Part shown: in pieces, positions 44,354-53,182 of the stretch
How the letters are laid out: every line of letters starts with the position of its first letter
How positions within the stretch are numbered: position 1 is the stretch's first letter
NCBI GenBank assembly: GCA_013286215.1
Contig: JABDGC010000008.1
Location: 1 to 53,246, forward strand
Length of the DNA stretch: 53,246 bases
Direction: 5' to 3'
Origin: Gammaproteobacteria bacterium
Lineage (GTDB): Bacteria; Pseudomonadota; Gammaproteobacteria; DSM-16500
Translations under genes and position numbers: made by a program
The notes under the pieces: generated by a model
Seen by the model: the letters and a program-made list of their open reading frames with translations, nothing else
What the model was told of the DNA's origin: nothing
Database searches by the model: none

Positions 44354-45127
44354 CTAAATTTCAAACTCCGCCATTACCGGTGCATGATCTGAAGGACGTT
44401 CTGAGCCGCGGGGAGTTTTGTCAATCGCCGTTTTTTTGCACTTCGCCGACAAAGCCTTGCTCGCTAAAATTAAGTCAATCCGCAGGCCCCTATTGCGCTT
44501 AAAGGCGTTAAGGCGGTAATCCCACCAACTAAAGCTGTTATTGTCCTCGTGATGTAAGCGAAAACAATCCTCTAAGCCGAGATCAAAGAGCGCGCGCAGT
44601 TTGGCCCGTTCTGGCTCGCTGAACAGCACCTGTCCTTCCCAGAGCTGAGGATCGTGCACGTCGCGTACTTCGGGAGCGATATTGAAATCGCCGAGCAGGA
44701 TTAGCTGGGAGTGGGTTTTCAAGTCTTGGTTCAGAAAATTTCTTAAATGATCAAGCCAGGCTAATTTATAGGTGTATTTTTCAGAAACGACGTTTTCACC
44801 GTTGGGTACATAAATATTCCAAATGCGAACATGGCCCAGCGAGGCGCCAATGAGGCGTTTTTCGTCGGGATTCAAGTGCGGGATGGTTTTGACCACGTCC
44901 GTCAGCGGCAATTTGCTTAAGATTGCCATGCCGTTATACGTTTTTTGGCCGCTGAAGACCACCTGATAGCCGGCTTCTTGCAGGGCGGCCAGGGGAAATA
45001 AATCATCGATTACCTTGGTTTCTTGCAGGCACAAGACATCTGGTTTTTCGGAATGCAGCCAGCTTAAGACTTGCGGCAGACGAACGCGCAGGGAGTTCAC
45101 ATTCCAGGTGGCGATTTTTAAGGTCAT
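44354..45127 (-). CDS. xthA: Exodeoxyribonuclease III
   Basis: This AP endonuclease and 3'-5' exonuclease acts in base-excision repair. The 257-residue protein has ATWNVNSLRVRLPQVL, CLQETKVIDD with the catalytic Glu, the WNIYVPNGENV and LLGDFNIAPE blocks and the final SDHAPVMAEF with the active-site Asp-His. It lies 8 bp after glnA on the same strand. Confidence 0.95.
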   Translation of the reverse strand: MTLKIATWNVNSLRVRLPQVLSWLHSEKPDVLCLQETKVIDDLFPLAALQEAGYQVVFSGQKTYNGMAILSKLPLTDVVKTIPHLNPDEKRLIGASLGHVRIWNIYVPNGENVVSEKYTYKLAWLDHLRNFLNQDLKTHSQLILLGDFNIAPEVRDVHDPQLWEGQVLFSEPERAKLRALFDLGLEDCFRLHHEDNNSFSWWDYRLNAFKRNRGLRIDLILASKALSAKCKKTAIDKTPRGSERPSDHAPVMAEFEI

Positions 45128-45135
45128 AGTAGTGT

Positions 45136-46542
45136 TTACAAACTGTAATATAAATCAAACTCCATGGGGTGCGTGGTCCTGTTGACGCGTGCGACTTCTT
45201 CACGCTTGACCTCAATGTAGGCCTGGAGCAACTCTTTGGAAAACACATCGCCTTCCAGCAGGAAGTTATGGTCATTTTCCAGGGCATCCAGGGCTTGTTC
45301 CAGCGAAGAGCAGAGGCTGGGCAGTTTTTTCGTTTTTTCTGGCGGCAGATCGTAGAGGTTTTCGTCAACGGCGTCGCCAGGATGAATGTGATTTTTAACA
45401 CCGTCCAGGCCAGCCATTAACATGGCGGAGAAGGCCAGGTAGGGGTTGGCCATGGCATCCGGGAAACGAACTTCAATGCGCTTTTCTTTTTCATTGAAGG
45501 CGGTTGGAATGCGGATGGCAGCGGAACGGTTGCCTTCTGAGTAAACCATGGTGACAGGCGCCTCATAGCCGGGCACCAAACGCTTGTAGCTGTTGGTGCT
45601 GGGGTTGGTGAAGGCGGTCAAGGCGCGCGAATGTTTGATGATGCCGCCGATATAATAGAGGGCAAGTTGAGAAAGGCCGGCATAGCAATCGCCACCGAAG
45701 AGGTTTTTGCCGTCTTTGGCTAAAGACTGGTGACAATGCAGGCCGCTGCCATTATCGCCGACCAGCGGCTTGGGCATGAAAGTCACGGTTTTGCCATGGG
45801 CATGGGCAACGTTTTGTAGCACGTATTTGAAAATTTGCATCTCGTCGGCTTTGATCAGCATGGTATTGTAACGCGTGGTGATTTCATTCTGGTTAGCGGT
45901 GGCAACTTCGTGATGGTGGACTTCCGGAATCAGGCCCATCGAGGCCAGGGAATGACACATGGTGCTGCGCAAATCATGGGAGGAGTCGACAGGCGGAACC
46001 GGAAAATAACCGCCTTTGATGCGTGGGCGGTGCCCCATGTTGCCGTCTTCGGACAAGGTGCCGGTATTCCAGGAGGCCTCTTCGGAGTCGACCTTGTAGA
46101 AGCAGCCGTTCATGCTCAAATCCCAGCGGACGTCGTCAAAAATGAAAAATTCAACTTCTTGGCCAAAGTAGATGGTGTCGGCGATTTGAGTGCTTTGCAA
46201 ATAAGCTTCGGCGCGTTTGGCGACGGAGCGGGGGTCACGCATGTAGGGTTTATGGGTGGCTGGATCCTGGACGTCGCAACGCAGAATCAGTGTTGGATTG
46301 TGGCAGAAGGGATCAGCCACGGCGCTCTCGGCAATGGGAATCAGAATGAGATCGGACTTATTAATGGCTTGCCAGCCGCAGAGCGAAGAGCCGTCAATCA
46401 CTTTTCCATTTTTAAACAGAGCTTCATCGGCTTTGTTAACGGGGAGGGTGACATGGTGTTCTTTGCCGCGGAGGTCGGTGAACCGCAGATCAACAAATTC
46501 AATACGATGTTCATCAATCATTTTTTTAATGGGGGTCGCCAT
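45136..46542 (-). CDS. glnA: Glutamine synthetase, type I
   Basis: The 468-residue enzyme makes glutamine from glutamate and ammonia and is a dodecamer. It has [27 protein letters not shown], the [12 protein letters not shown] and NQNEI regions, [10 protein letters not shown] and [20 protein letters not shown]. The adenylylation site Tyr is present in [10 protein letters not shown], so control by GlnE is expected. AGGTGA precedes the ATG. No ntrB or ntrC follows. Confidence 0.96.
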   Translation of the reverse strand: MATPIKKMIDEHRIEFVDLRFTDLRGKEHHVTLPVNKADEALFKNGKVIDGSSLCGWQAINKSDLILIPIAESAVADPFCHNPTLILRCDVQDPATHKPYMRDPRSVAKRAEAYLQSTQIADTIYFGQEVEFFIFDDVRWDLSMNGCFYKVDSEEASWNTGTLSEDGNMGHRPRIKGGYFPVPPVDSSHDLRSTMCHSLASMGLIPEVHHHEVATANQNEITTRYNTMLIKADEMQIFKYVLQNVAHAHGKTVTFMPKPLVGDNGSGLHCHQSLAKDGKNLFGGDCYAGLSQLALYYIGGIIKHSRALTAFTNPSTNSYKRLVPGYEAPVTMVYSEGNRSAAIRIPTAFNEKEKRIEVRFPDAMANPYLAFSAMLMAGLDGVKNHIHPGDAVDENLYDLPPEKTKKLPSLCSSLEQALDALENDHNFLLEGDVFSKELLQAYIEVKREEVARVNRTTHPMEFDLYYSL

Positions 46543-46596
46543 GGTTCACCTCGACAGAAATTGTTGGACTATTCTAGCGAATGAAAGGGGAGCTGA

Positions 46597-46938
46597 CTAG
46601 TGCTGCGTCGAGTAAGTTTTTGGGCGATGAGTTGCGTACGTTGAAGGAAAGACTTGGATACTTAAGGCTTTATTTTGATAGGGGTGAGCATTGTGTACAT
46701 AAATCCTGAGCAAAATTTCTATTTTGCTCAGGCGTTTTTGTTTAGCCCTCATCTCAGTTTTCTCCTGGGCGACGCCAGGCAAATAAGCTCCTTCTGCCTT
46801 GTTTCGATCCGGCTCTCGGTAAAGGGCAGACCTATGCTTAGATAGCCTTTTGACTATTTCGGTCATCGATAAGCCCATCTCAAGAAAAATATGAAAACGA
46901 CGTCGATCTGACATCGACAAATGGGTATCATCGCCCAT
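46597..46938 (-). pseudogene. IS30-family transposase remnant
   Basis: The first about 75 of 113 residues match the N-terminal helix-turn-helix region of IS30 transposases: LSMSDRRRFHIFLEMGLSMT and EIVKRLSKHRSALYREPDRN, then AYLPGVAQEKTEMRAKQK. The remaining residues are unrelated, and the DDE catalytic domain (some 200 residues) is gone. It lies just before the stressosome operon, at the point where the DNA becomes AT-richer. From 46939 to 47197 I see no gene, only leader DNA of the operon. Confidence 0.75.
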
Positions 46939-47197
46939 GCGACAGTCTCCTTGCTCTATTTAATTCAAGTTCCCAAGAACATGAATATACAGCATTTTTG
47001 ACTGTTGCACTTCAGATTAGAATTCGCCAAGGGCTTTCCGTGTACCTTTAAATTGCACAATTCGATAAATCTATTCCCAAGATAGTTATATAAATGGTAC
47101 TTTTAAATGTGAAACTGACTTTGGGAGGTGAGCCCACTTAACTAAGCCAGTCAGCTATATACTTCTTTGAGAAGCACTGCTAATAAGGGGTTTGTTT

Positions 47198-48181
47198 ATG
47201 GAAAAACAAAGTCTTCCCAAGTCGCTTAATATCGATACTTTAAATTTAATGAATGGTATGAGCCTCGATGAAAATGAGATTCAGCATCGCAAGGACTGGC
47301 TGCAGTTTGATCAATCGGATGAGGCACGGTTAACTGAGCTTAATGAAATGGCGCAAGGATATGCAGATGAAGTGATTGAGTCTCTCTACGAGCATTTTTT
47401 AAAATTTGAAGACACCCAGCGGTTTTTTGAGGATCCTAATATTCTGAAAAGGGTTAAAAATCTACAGAAACAATATTTCTTGCGTTTAACTAAAGGGAAT
47501 TACGACAGTAAATATATCGAAGAACGTCTGAAGATTGGTGCGGTGCATGCAAGCATAGGTTTAGACGTTAAGTGGTATCTAGGTGCTTATAACTTCTATA
47601 TGCGTGCAGTAGCAACGCGACTTTTTAAAGCTTTTGAAAGTAAACCTGAAAAAGCTTTAGCCGCATTTTTTTCTTTAACTAAACTTGTGTATATGGATAT
47701 TGGGCTGGCAATCGATACTTATATTTATCAAAGAGAATCGACTATTCAGCGACAACAAGAAGCGATTCGAGAACTATCTACGCCAGTACTACAGTTACGT
47801 AAAGAATTACTTATTTTACCAATTATTGGCGCAATCGATGCACAACGAGCGCGTCAATTAACAGAGCAATTATTGCATGCAATTCGAGATAAGCGCGCTA
47901 AAGTGGTGGTCGTTGATATTACAGGTGTACCCACAGTCGATTCGAGGGTTGCCAATCATTTAGTGCAGACTGTGGATGCCTCGCGCCTTATGGGGGCTAC
48001 ATTAATTATTACAGGTCTGTCTGCCGAAGTAGCACAAACATTGGTAACAATTGGGGTGGATCTCACTAAAATACATACTGTGGGTGATCTGCAAGGTGGA
48101 ATCGAAGAAGCAGACCGCATATTAGGTTATCAACTGATTGATAGCCCTGCAGACCCAAGCCATTTAAGCTCGCAAGAGTAA
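47198..48181 (+). CDS. rsbR: RsbR-type stressosome protein with haem-globin sensor
   Basis: The 327-residue protein has an N-terminal globin-coupled sensor domain (about 25-190) and a C-terminal STAS domain (about 200-320). The globin part has the family phrase GAVHASIGLDVKWYLGAY with the proximal haem ligand His117, so it should bind haem, unlike B. subtilis RsbRA. STAS: PIIGAIDAQRARQLTEQLL and VDITGVPTVDSRVANHLV. At the two phosphorylation sites of RsbRA, Thr171 is Ala215 here and Thr205 is Ser249. The ATG at 47198 follows AGGGG by 7 bp. RsbR and RsbS form the stressosome shell that holds RsbT. Confidence 0.92.
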   Translation: MEKQSLPKSLNIDTLNLMNGMSLDENEIQHRKDWLQFDQSDEARLTELNEMAQGYADEVIESLYEHFLKFEDTQRFFEDPNILKRVKNLQKQYFLRLTKGNYDSKYIEERLKIGAVHASIGLDVKWYLGAYNFYMRAVATRLFKAFESKPEKALAAFFSLTKLVYMDIGLAIDTYIYQRESTIQRQQEAIRELSTPVLQLRKELLILPIIGAIDAQRARQLTEQLLHAIRDKRAKVVVVDITGVPTVDSRVANHLVQTVDASRLMGATLIITGLSAEVAQTLVTIGVDLTKIHTVGDLQGGIEEADRILGYQLIDSPADPSHLSSQE

Positions 48182-48189
48182 GGATGTAT

Positions 48190-48531
48190 ATGAAAGTTCC
48201 TATTCTTAAACAGGGAAATATCCTCATTGCTACGATTCAATCGGCTTTAACAGATAACGATCTCCTCAGTTTGCAAGATAATTTAGCTCATCAAGTAATC
48301 CAATATCGCTCACAGGGTGTCGTGATCGATATCACAGAATTAGATGTAATGGACTCATTTGCGACTCGGACTTTACGCAATATCGCTAATATCCTGAAGT
48401 TGCGCGGCGCTAAGACAATTATTGTTGGCATGCAACCGGATGTTGCTTTTGCAATGGTCCAACTGGGGCTTACCTTGCCTGACATTAAAACGGCAAGAGA
48501 TTTAGATGAAGGCCTTACTTTATTGAAATAA
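48190..48531 (+). CDS. rsbS: Stressosome scaffold protein RsbS
   Basis: A single STAS domain of 113 residues. GVVIDITELDVMDSFATRTL contains Ser56, equivalent to Ser59 of B. subtilis RsbS, which RsbT phosphorylates to release itself. IIVGMQPDVAFAMVQLGL is the conserved second half. The first ATG in frame (48184) overlaps the ribosome site AAGGA; the ATG at 48190 has proper spacing and is chosen. It lies 8 bp after rsbR. Confidence 0.93.
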   Translation: MKVPILKQGNILIATIQSALTDNDLLSLQDNLAHQVIQYRSQGVVIDITELDVMDSFATRTLRNIANILKLRGAKTIIVGMQPDVAFAMVQLGLTLPDIKTARDLDEGLTLLK

Positions 48532-48547
48532 TACGGGAGAGGCCAAA

Positions 48548-48955
48548 ATGGTGGATGATCAAGTATCAATTCCGATCCTTACAGATTCAGATATAGTATC
48601 TGCTCGTCAGCAGGCGCGTGAATTAGCCAAACGATTTTCATTTTCATCAAGTGAGTTGGCAGGTATTGCGGCCGCAATTTCCGAATTGGCGCGTAATATT
48701 GTTAGCTATGCCACTCAAGGGACAGTCAATGTAAGCCTAATTGAAGAGGCAAATAAAAAAGGGATTTTAGTGATTGTGGAAGATCAGGGTCCCGGCATAT
48801 CTGATATACCGCTAGCTATGCAAGATGGCTATTCTACCTCAAATAGTTTGGGCTTGGGATTGCCAGGAGTTAAAAGATTAATGGATAGCTTTGAAATACA
48901 GTCAGAGATAGGGAAAGGAACCACTGTTATTGTGAAAAAATGGGTATTACGATGA
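48548..48955 (+). CDS. rsbT: Switch kinase RsbT
   Basis: The 135-residue GHKL-fold serine kinase phosphorylates RsbR and RsbS and, when released, activates a downstream partner. It has the N-box SELARNIVSYATQG, G1 DQGPGI and the GLGLPGVKRLMD block. A GGGAGAGG ribosome site precedes it. It overlaps rsbX by 4 bp (ATGA). In Bacillus the partner is RsbU; here the likely partner is the kinase encoded at 49571. Confidence 0.94.
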   Translation: MVDDQVSIPILTDSDIVSARQQARELAKRFSFSSSELAGIAAAISELARNIVSYATQGTVNVSLIEEANKKGILVIVEDQGPGISDIPLAMQDGYSTSNSLGLGLPGVKRLMDSFEIQSEIGKGTTVIVKKWVLR

Positions 48956-49569
48956 GCTTCTCTCCACCGCTTTCATATGGAATAGCTGCGGGGGCATTGC
49001 AGGGATACCTAGAATCAGGCGATCAGTATTTGATAAAAGCATTTCCTAATGCAGTTTTGATAGCGGTTGCAGACGGGGTGGGTCATGGACAAGAAGCTGC
49101 TTATGCGGCAAAGCAAGCTATGCGCGTTTTAAGGGAGTCGCAAAACAAATCGCTTATTGACTTGCTAAATGCATGCCATAAAGAGCTTAAAAAAACGCGA
49201 GGTGCAGCTGTTTTCGCGGCTCTTATACAAAGTAATTATCAAGTTTCATGGCTCGGCATAGGCAATGTGGCTGCGATCCATTGGCGCAGAGAAGCAGAAG
49301 ATAAATCAAAAATTGAAGAATTTCTTTCGCAGGGTGGAGTCGTTGGGTTGGAGTTGCCAAGTCTACGGATATCACAATTCATGGCTTGTCCCGGAGATAC
49401 CCTGATTTTTGCTACGGATGGAATCTCGAATCAATTTGTTTCTATCGCTCCGATGACTTACGCTCTCCCGCAAACCATTGCGGATCATATTTTTAAAAGA
49501 TTTAGAAATCCTAATGATGATGCTTTAGTTTTAGTGACGCGATGGACAAACTCCGAAATGGAAATTTAA
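48952..49569 (+). CDS. rsbX: RsbX-type PP2C phosphatase
   Basis: The 205-residue PP2C-family phosphatase should remove phosphate from RsbR and RsbS, resetting the stressosome. It has IAVADGVGHGQEAAYAAKQA with the metal-binding Asp, VSWLGIGNVAAIHW, and GDTLIFATDGIS, with DDALVLVTRW at the end. ATG 48952 in the ATGA overlap with rsbT is preferred to ATG 48940, which gives four more residues. The stop is 1 bp before the next gene. Confidence 0.92.
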   Translation: MSFSPPLSYGIAAGALQGYLESGDQYLIKAFPNAVLIAVADGVGHGQEAAYAAKQAMRVLRESQNKSLIDLLNACHKELKKTRGAAVFAALIQSNYQVSWLGIGNVAAIHWRREAEDKSKIEEFLSQGGVVGLELPSLRISQFMACPGDTLIFATDGISNQFVSIAPMTYALPQTIADHIFKRFRNPNDDALVLVTRWTNSEMEI

Positions 49570-49570
49570 T

Positions 49571-50542
49571 ATGACCGGCATGGCGAATCATCATGCGTTT
49601 ATTGCTTTTAAAAAGCAATATCAAGCTATTTTAGAAGATTACCTAAATGAAAAAGAAGCATCAGAAACCCACTTGAATGAAGGTTATAAATTTGGACGTC
49701 AAGCGATATCCAAGAATTTGAGCATTTTAAGTGTAGTAGCAATTCATCATGATTGCCTGATCGATTTTCTTGAAGGGTTGGAAACGGACAATCATCTCGA
49801 TATGGCTGATAAATCCCGTATTTTTTTAGAGGAAGTTTTATCTTCGTTTCAGATGGTGAAGAATGACTTTGGCGATGCTATTAATTTATTCAATAAAAGA
49901 AGTGTTGAATTTGCGGTTCGTATTCGTGCCTTACAGGACTCCTTAAAGGAAAAAGAAGTTCTCTTGAAAGAGATTTATCATCGCGTTAAAAATAATTTAC
50001 AAGTCATTTCTAGTTTGCTGAATTTGCAAGTTGAGACCACTACGGATTTATTAGCGCAATCGGTTTTAATAGAAAGTGTAACAAGAATAAAGTCGATGGC
50101 GCTTATTCATGAAATGCTTTATCAATCTGGAAATCTGGCAAAGATAGAAATGACTGATTATGTGAAAAGCTTATTTAATTATCTTTATGAAACCTACCAA
50201 ATTAGCCCTAATAAGGTAACACATAGTCTTGATATTGATAGAATTTCACTAAGCCTTGAAAAAGCAATTCCATGCGGCCTCATTATTAATGAATTGTTTT
50301 CAAATGTATTTAAGCACGCCTTTCCTGGTGACAAGAAGGGTGAAATTAAATTGGCATTCAAGCAGAAAGAGGGTAAGTATGTCTTAGTTGTTAGCGATAA
50401 TGGTGTGGGTATTCCAACAGGATTTGATATGCAAAATACGGCATCGTTAGGAATGCAGCTCATTCGGAATCTTACTAAACAGCTTGGCGGAAATGTTATT
50501 CTGGACGGTGAGCAAGGGACTATTTTTATCATCACTTTTTAA
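49571..50542 (+). CDS. Histidine kinase with RsbU-like RsbT-binding N-terminus
   Basis: The 323-residue protein joins two parts. Residues about 8-110 (FKKQYQAILEDYLNE, then AYKFGRQA-like GYKFGRQAISKNLSILSVV and IHHDCLIDFLEGL) resemble the N-terminal RsbT-binding domain of the phosphatase RsbU. Residues about 118-323 are a HisKA_2-type kinase: KEIYHRVKNNLQVISSLLNL with phospho-acceptor His137, N-box INELFSNVFKHAF, G1 SDNGVGIP and SLGMQLIRNL. No membrane segment or periplasmic sensor, so its input is most likely RsbT. It follows rsbX by 1 bp and precedes its probable partner by 22 bp. Confidence 0.85.
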   Translation: MTGMANHHAFIAFKKQYQAILEDYLNEKEASETHLNEGYKFGRQAISKNLSILSVVAIHHDCLIDFLEGLETDNHLDMADKSRIFLEEVLSSFQMVKNDFGDAINLFNKRSVEFAVRIRALQDSLKEKEVLLKEIYHRVKNNLQVISSLLNLQVETTTDLLAQSVLIESVTRIKSMALIHEMLYQSGNLAKIEMTDYVKSLFNYLYETYQISPNKVTHSLDIDRISLSLEKAIPCGLIINELFSNVFKHAFPGDKKGEIKLAFKQKEGKYVLVVSDNGVGIPTGFDMQNTASLGMQLIRNLTKQLGGNVILDGEQGTIFIITF

Positions 50543-50564
50543 GTAAGATAGGGCGAGGGATTGT

Positions 50565-52457
50565 ATGGAAGAAATCAAAATACTTGTAGTCGAAGACGAA
50601 GCTATAACGGCGATGGACATTCAAAGGAGGCTGCAGAAATGCGGGTATCTGGTTCCGCATATCAGTGATACAGGGGCGGATGCCATTCGAATTGCTAAAG
50701 AATCCCGTCCCAATATTATTTTGATGGATATTGTTTTAAAAGGGGAAATGGATGGAACGAAAGCAGCAAAGGAAATCTCGAAGTATTGTCCTGTTCCCAT
50801 TATTTTTATTACTGCTTACAAAGACGAAGATACATTTAATCGAGCAAAATTAACCGGACCTTATGGGTATATTACCAAGCCTTTTGAAACACGAGACTTG
50901 TTTAATGCGATTGAATTGGCTTTGTTTAAACATGGCGCTGAAGTTAGAATTTCGGCTGCTGAGCAACGGTACCGTTCAGTAATGGAGAATGCTACCTGCG
51001 GCATTTTTATCATCGACAAAAATGGCCTTATTTCTGATTTAAATAAACAAACAGAGAAAATACTTGGGGCTCAACGCCATGAAATTATCGGAAAAAATTT
51101 CAAAAACTATGTTCATCCATCTGAGCGGGATTATGCAGATATACAAATAAGGAAGTTACTTGTTGAGAAAATGATTGGTCCAAATGAGGGGCATGTTCAG
51201 CAAGCTGACGGAAATATACGGGATATTGAGTTCACGGCAGTCTTTGTTGAAAATAATGACGAAAAATTTATATTTAGCATATTAAACGATGTCACGGAAC
51301 GGAATAAGCTACGTGCCCAACACTTGCTGGCAGATAAGTTGGCCACTGTAGGAACATTGGCTGCTGGAATTATTCACGAAATAAACAATCCCATGACCTT
51401 TATTCTGGGAAATTTGGGCTGTATTAAGGAGCAAATAAACACTTTAAGCCTTGAAGATGCTGCACACAAAGCACTCCTATCGAAGCTAAAGGATATTGTC
51501 GATGAGTCTATCCACGGAGCTGAACTCATTCGAGTCATTGTGCGTGACCTGAAGGGGTTTACGCGTGCTGATCCGGTTGAGTTAGCATCGATAAATATAC
51601 ATGAAATTCTTGATGCTGCTATTAATATGGCTTACCCGCAATTCAAGAATCACGCAGTATTAAAAAAGGACTTTTCGAGCGATATACCTCTTTTACTATG
51701 GAGTGGCGGAAAATTGCATCAAGTTTTCCTTAATTTGATTATTAACGCAGCGCAAGCGATGGAAGAAGGTGTTCTTAATGAAAATATTATTTCGATTAGT
51801 ACGCGTATCGAAAAGGGGCGCATTTGTATTAAAATTGCGGATACAGGAAAAGGTATTAAATCTGAAAATTTGTCAAAAATATTTGACCCTTTTTTTACAA
51901 CAAAACCTGTCGGGATCGGTACTGGACTCGGTTTATCTATTTGCTATGACATAATACATGACTTAGGTGGTGAAATAACGGTGGTCAGCGAGATTGGAAA
52001 AGGAGCAACTTTTTCGATATTTTTACCGATTAATTTAATAGTCAAGACTACTCCAATGATAGCAGAGGCAGTAAAAGGAGTGGCGAGTAAAAAAATATTA
52101 ATTATTGATGATGAGCCAACTTTGTTGATTACTTTAGAGCAAATACTTGGCAAAGATAATGCCATCACAAAAGCGCAAGGGGGAAGGGCTGCATTTAATC
52201 TTCTAAAAAAACGCAGTGATCAATTTGATGTAATGGTGACCGATTTAAATATGCCTGATGTTAATGGTATTGATCTTTTTCGATATTTGGTTGGAAGTAA
52301 TCCGCAGTTAGCCAAACATACAGTTTTTACAACAGGAGGTTCTTTTACTGCTTCAATGACGGAATTTATTTCAAGTACAAAAAATCCTTGTATAGAGAAA
52401 CCATTTACTAGAGAGCAGCTATTTCAGGCAATCAATAGTGTTCTTGAGGTTGCATAG
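50565..52457 (+). CDS. Hybrid receiver-PAS-kinase-receiver protein
   Basis: The 630-residue cytoplasmic protein has, in order: a receiver (1-125) with Asp55 in IILMDIVLKGEMDG and the KPF motif; a PAS domain (about 132-245; NATCGIFIIDKNGLISDLN); a HisKA kinase (about 255-500) with His271 in GIIHEINNPM, FLNLIINAAQAM, ADTGKGI and GTGLGLSICYDI; and a second receiver (about 507-630) with Asp560 in VTDLNMPDVNGIDLF. The first receiver is of the kind paired with HisKA_2 kinases, so His137 of the neighbour probably feeds Asp55. There is no DNA-binding, GGDEF or EAL output domain, so the final target lies elsewhere. GAGGGA ribosome site. Confidence 0.92.
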   Translation: MEEIKILVVEDEAITAMDIQRRLQKCGYLVPHISDTGADAIRIAKESRPNIILMDIVLKGEMDGTKAAKEISKYCPVPIIFITAYKDEDTFNRAKLTGPYGYITKPFETRDLFNAIELALFKHGAEVRISAAEQRYRSVMENATCGIFIIDKNGLISDLNKQTEKILGAQRHEIIGKNFKNYVHPSERDYADIQIRKLLVEKMIGPNEGHVQQADGNIRDIEFTAVFVENNDEKFIFSILNDVTERNKLRAQHLLADKLATVGTLAAGIIHEINNPMTFILGNLGCIKEQINTLSLEDAAHKALLSKLKDIVDESIHGAELIRVIVRDLKGFTRADPVELASINIHEILDAAINMAYPQFKNHAVLKKDFSSDIPLLLWSGGKLHQVFLNLIINAAQAMEEGVLNENIISISTRIEKGRICIKIADTGKGIKSENLSKIFDPFFTTKPVGIGTGLGLSICYDIIHDLGGEITVVSEIGKGATFSIFLPINLIVKTTPMIAEAVKGVASKKILIIDDEPTLLITLEQILGKDNAITKAQGGRAAFNLLKKRSDQFDVMVTDLNMPDVNGIDLFRYLVGSNPQLAKHTVFTTGGSFTASMTEFISSTKNPCIEKPFTREQLFQAINSVLEVA

Positions 52458-52516
52458 TATTGCTTTATGACAGATATAAGCACTTATTCTAGTCTTTCTT
52501 CTTCTTGGCCTTAGGA

Positions 52517-53092
52517 CTACTTTTTATAACGGGGCCCATTCTGCGAAACGGAAACCAGTGTGCCCAGGAATTGGAAGATGCTTTTTAAAATGAAGTAAAG
52601 CGCGATCAAGCCGATGAGGGCCGGCACTGCGAGGGGGAGGGTAGAGGTCCAATTATGTCGCATGACCAAAACGGCGATTTGGGGTATTTGGGGATTATAC
52701 CAACAAGGATAGGCTTGCCCGACAGCGAATTGCGCCAGGGCATTTTCCTGTGGCTCCCGTTCGTGGAAAAAGGCTTGATCCAGGCCATTGCCAGTGACCC
52801 AGGCTCGATACGGGTTGCCGTTTACTGCATAACTCACGAGAAAATCGGCGCGATAACGAAGCACCATCTTGCCTTTTTCGGACAAGTTTTTGGAAACGAT
52901 GGTGCAGGTGGTTTCCGGGAAATTTTCCTTCACCAGCTTGTCGGGGAGAATATCGTTGTTATAAATAATTTGCGCAAACTCAATGCAGACAAAAAGGATG
53001 AAGATTTGTAGGAAAAAAGCCAGAACTTGGTAGCTCAAGAAAGGGAGATTGGAGAAATTGCCGCTTTTTTTAGTTGGGTCCATCGGAGACAC
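52517..53092 (-). CDS. Membrane protein, DUF3592-like
   Basis: The 191-residue protein has two membrane helices, at about 22-44 (YQVLAFFLQIFILFVCIEFA) and about 152-175 (LPLAVPALIGLIALYFILKS). Between them is a soluble domain with TTCTIVSKNLSEKG, LVSYAVNGNPYRAWVTG and FAVGQAYPCWYNPQIPQIAV. That layout (pattern VGxxxxCWYNP) is seen in DUF3592-type proteins. Role unknown. Base composition returns to that of the housekeeping regions. It is convergent with the hybrid kinase gene. Confidence 0.75.
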   Translation of the reverse strand: MSPMDPTKKSGNFSNLPFLSYQVLAFFLQIFILFVCIEFAQIIYNNDILPDKLVKENFPETTCTIVSKNLSEKGKMVLRYRADFLVSYAVNGNPYRAWVTGNGLDQAFFHEREPQENALAQFAVGQAYPCWYNPQIPQIAVLVMRHNWTSTLPLAVPALIGLIALYFILKSIFQFLGTLVSVSQNGPRYKK

Positions 53093-53112
53093 CCTAATCC
53101 TTGGGTTTGCTT

Positions 53113-53155
53113 AAAAAATCACCCCAGAGCAAAAAGTCAGTTTTTTGTTCTGGGG
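53113..53155 (-). terminator. Rho-independent terminator
   Basis: On the minus strand CCCCAGAACAAAAAACTGA and CTTTTTGCTCTGGGG form a stem with one wobble pair, followed by TGATTTTTT. It lies after the stop of the partial gene at 53183 and just before the DUF3592-like gene. Confidence 0.75.
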
Positions 53156-53182
53156 CTTAACGGAGGATCTGATTTTAGGTTC

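Noticed and set aside
45835..46584. 249-residue plus-strand frame opposite glnA
   Set aside because: Antisense shadow of a highly conserved gene; Gly/Val/Phe-rich composition reflects the glnA codons.
47053..47100. Promoter of the stressosome operon at TTGCAC
   Set aside because: No -10 hexamer lies at a suitable distance, so the operon promoter could not be placed.
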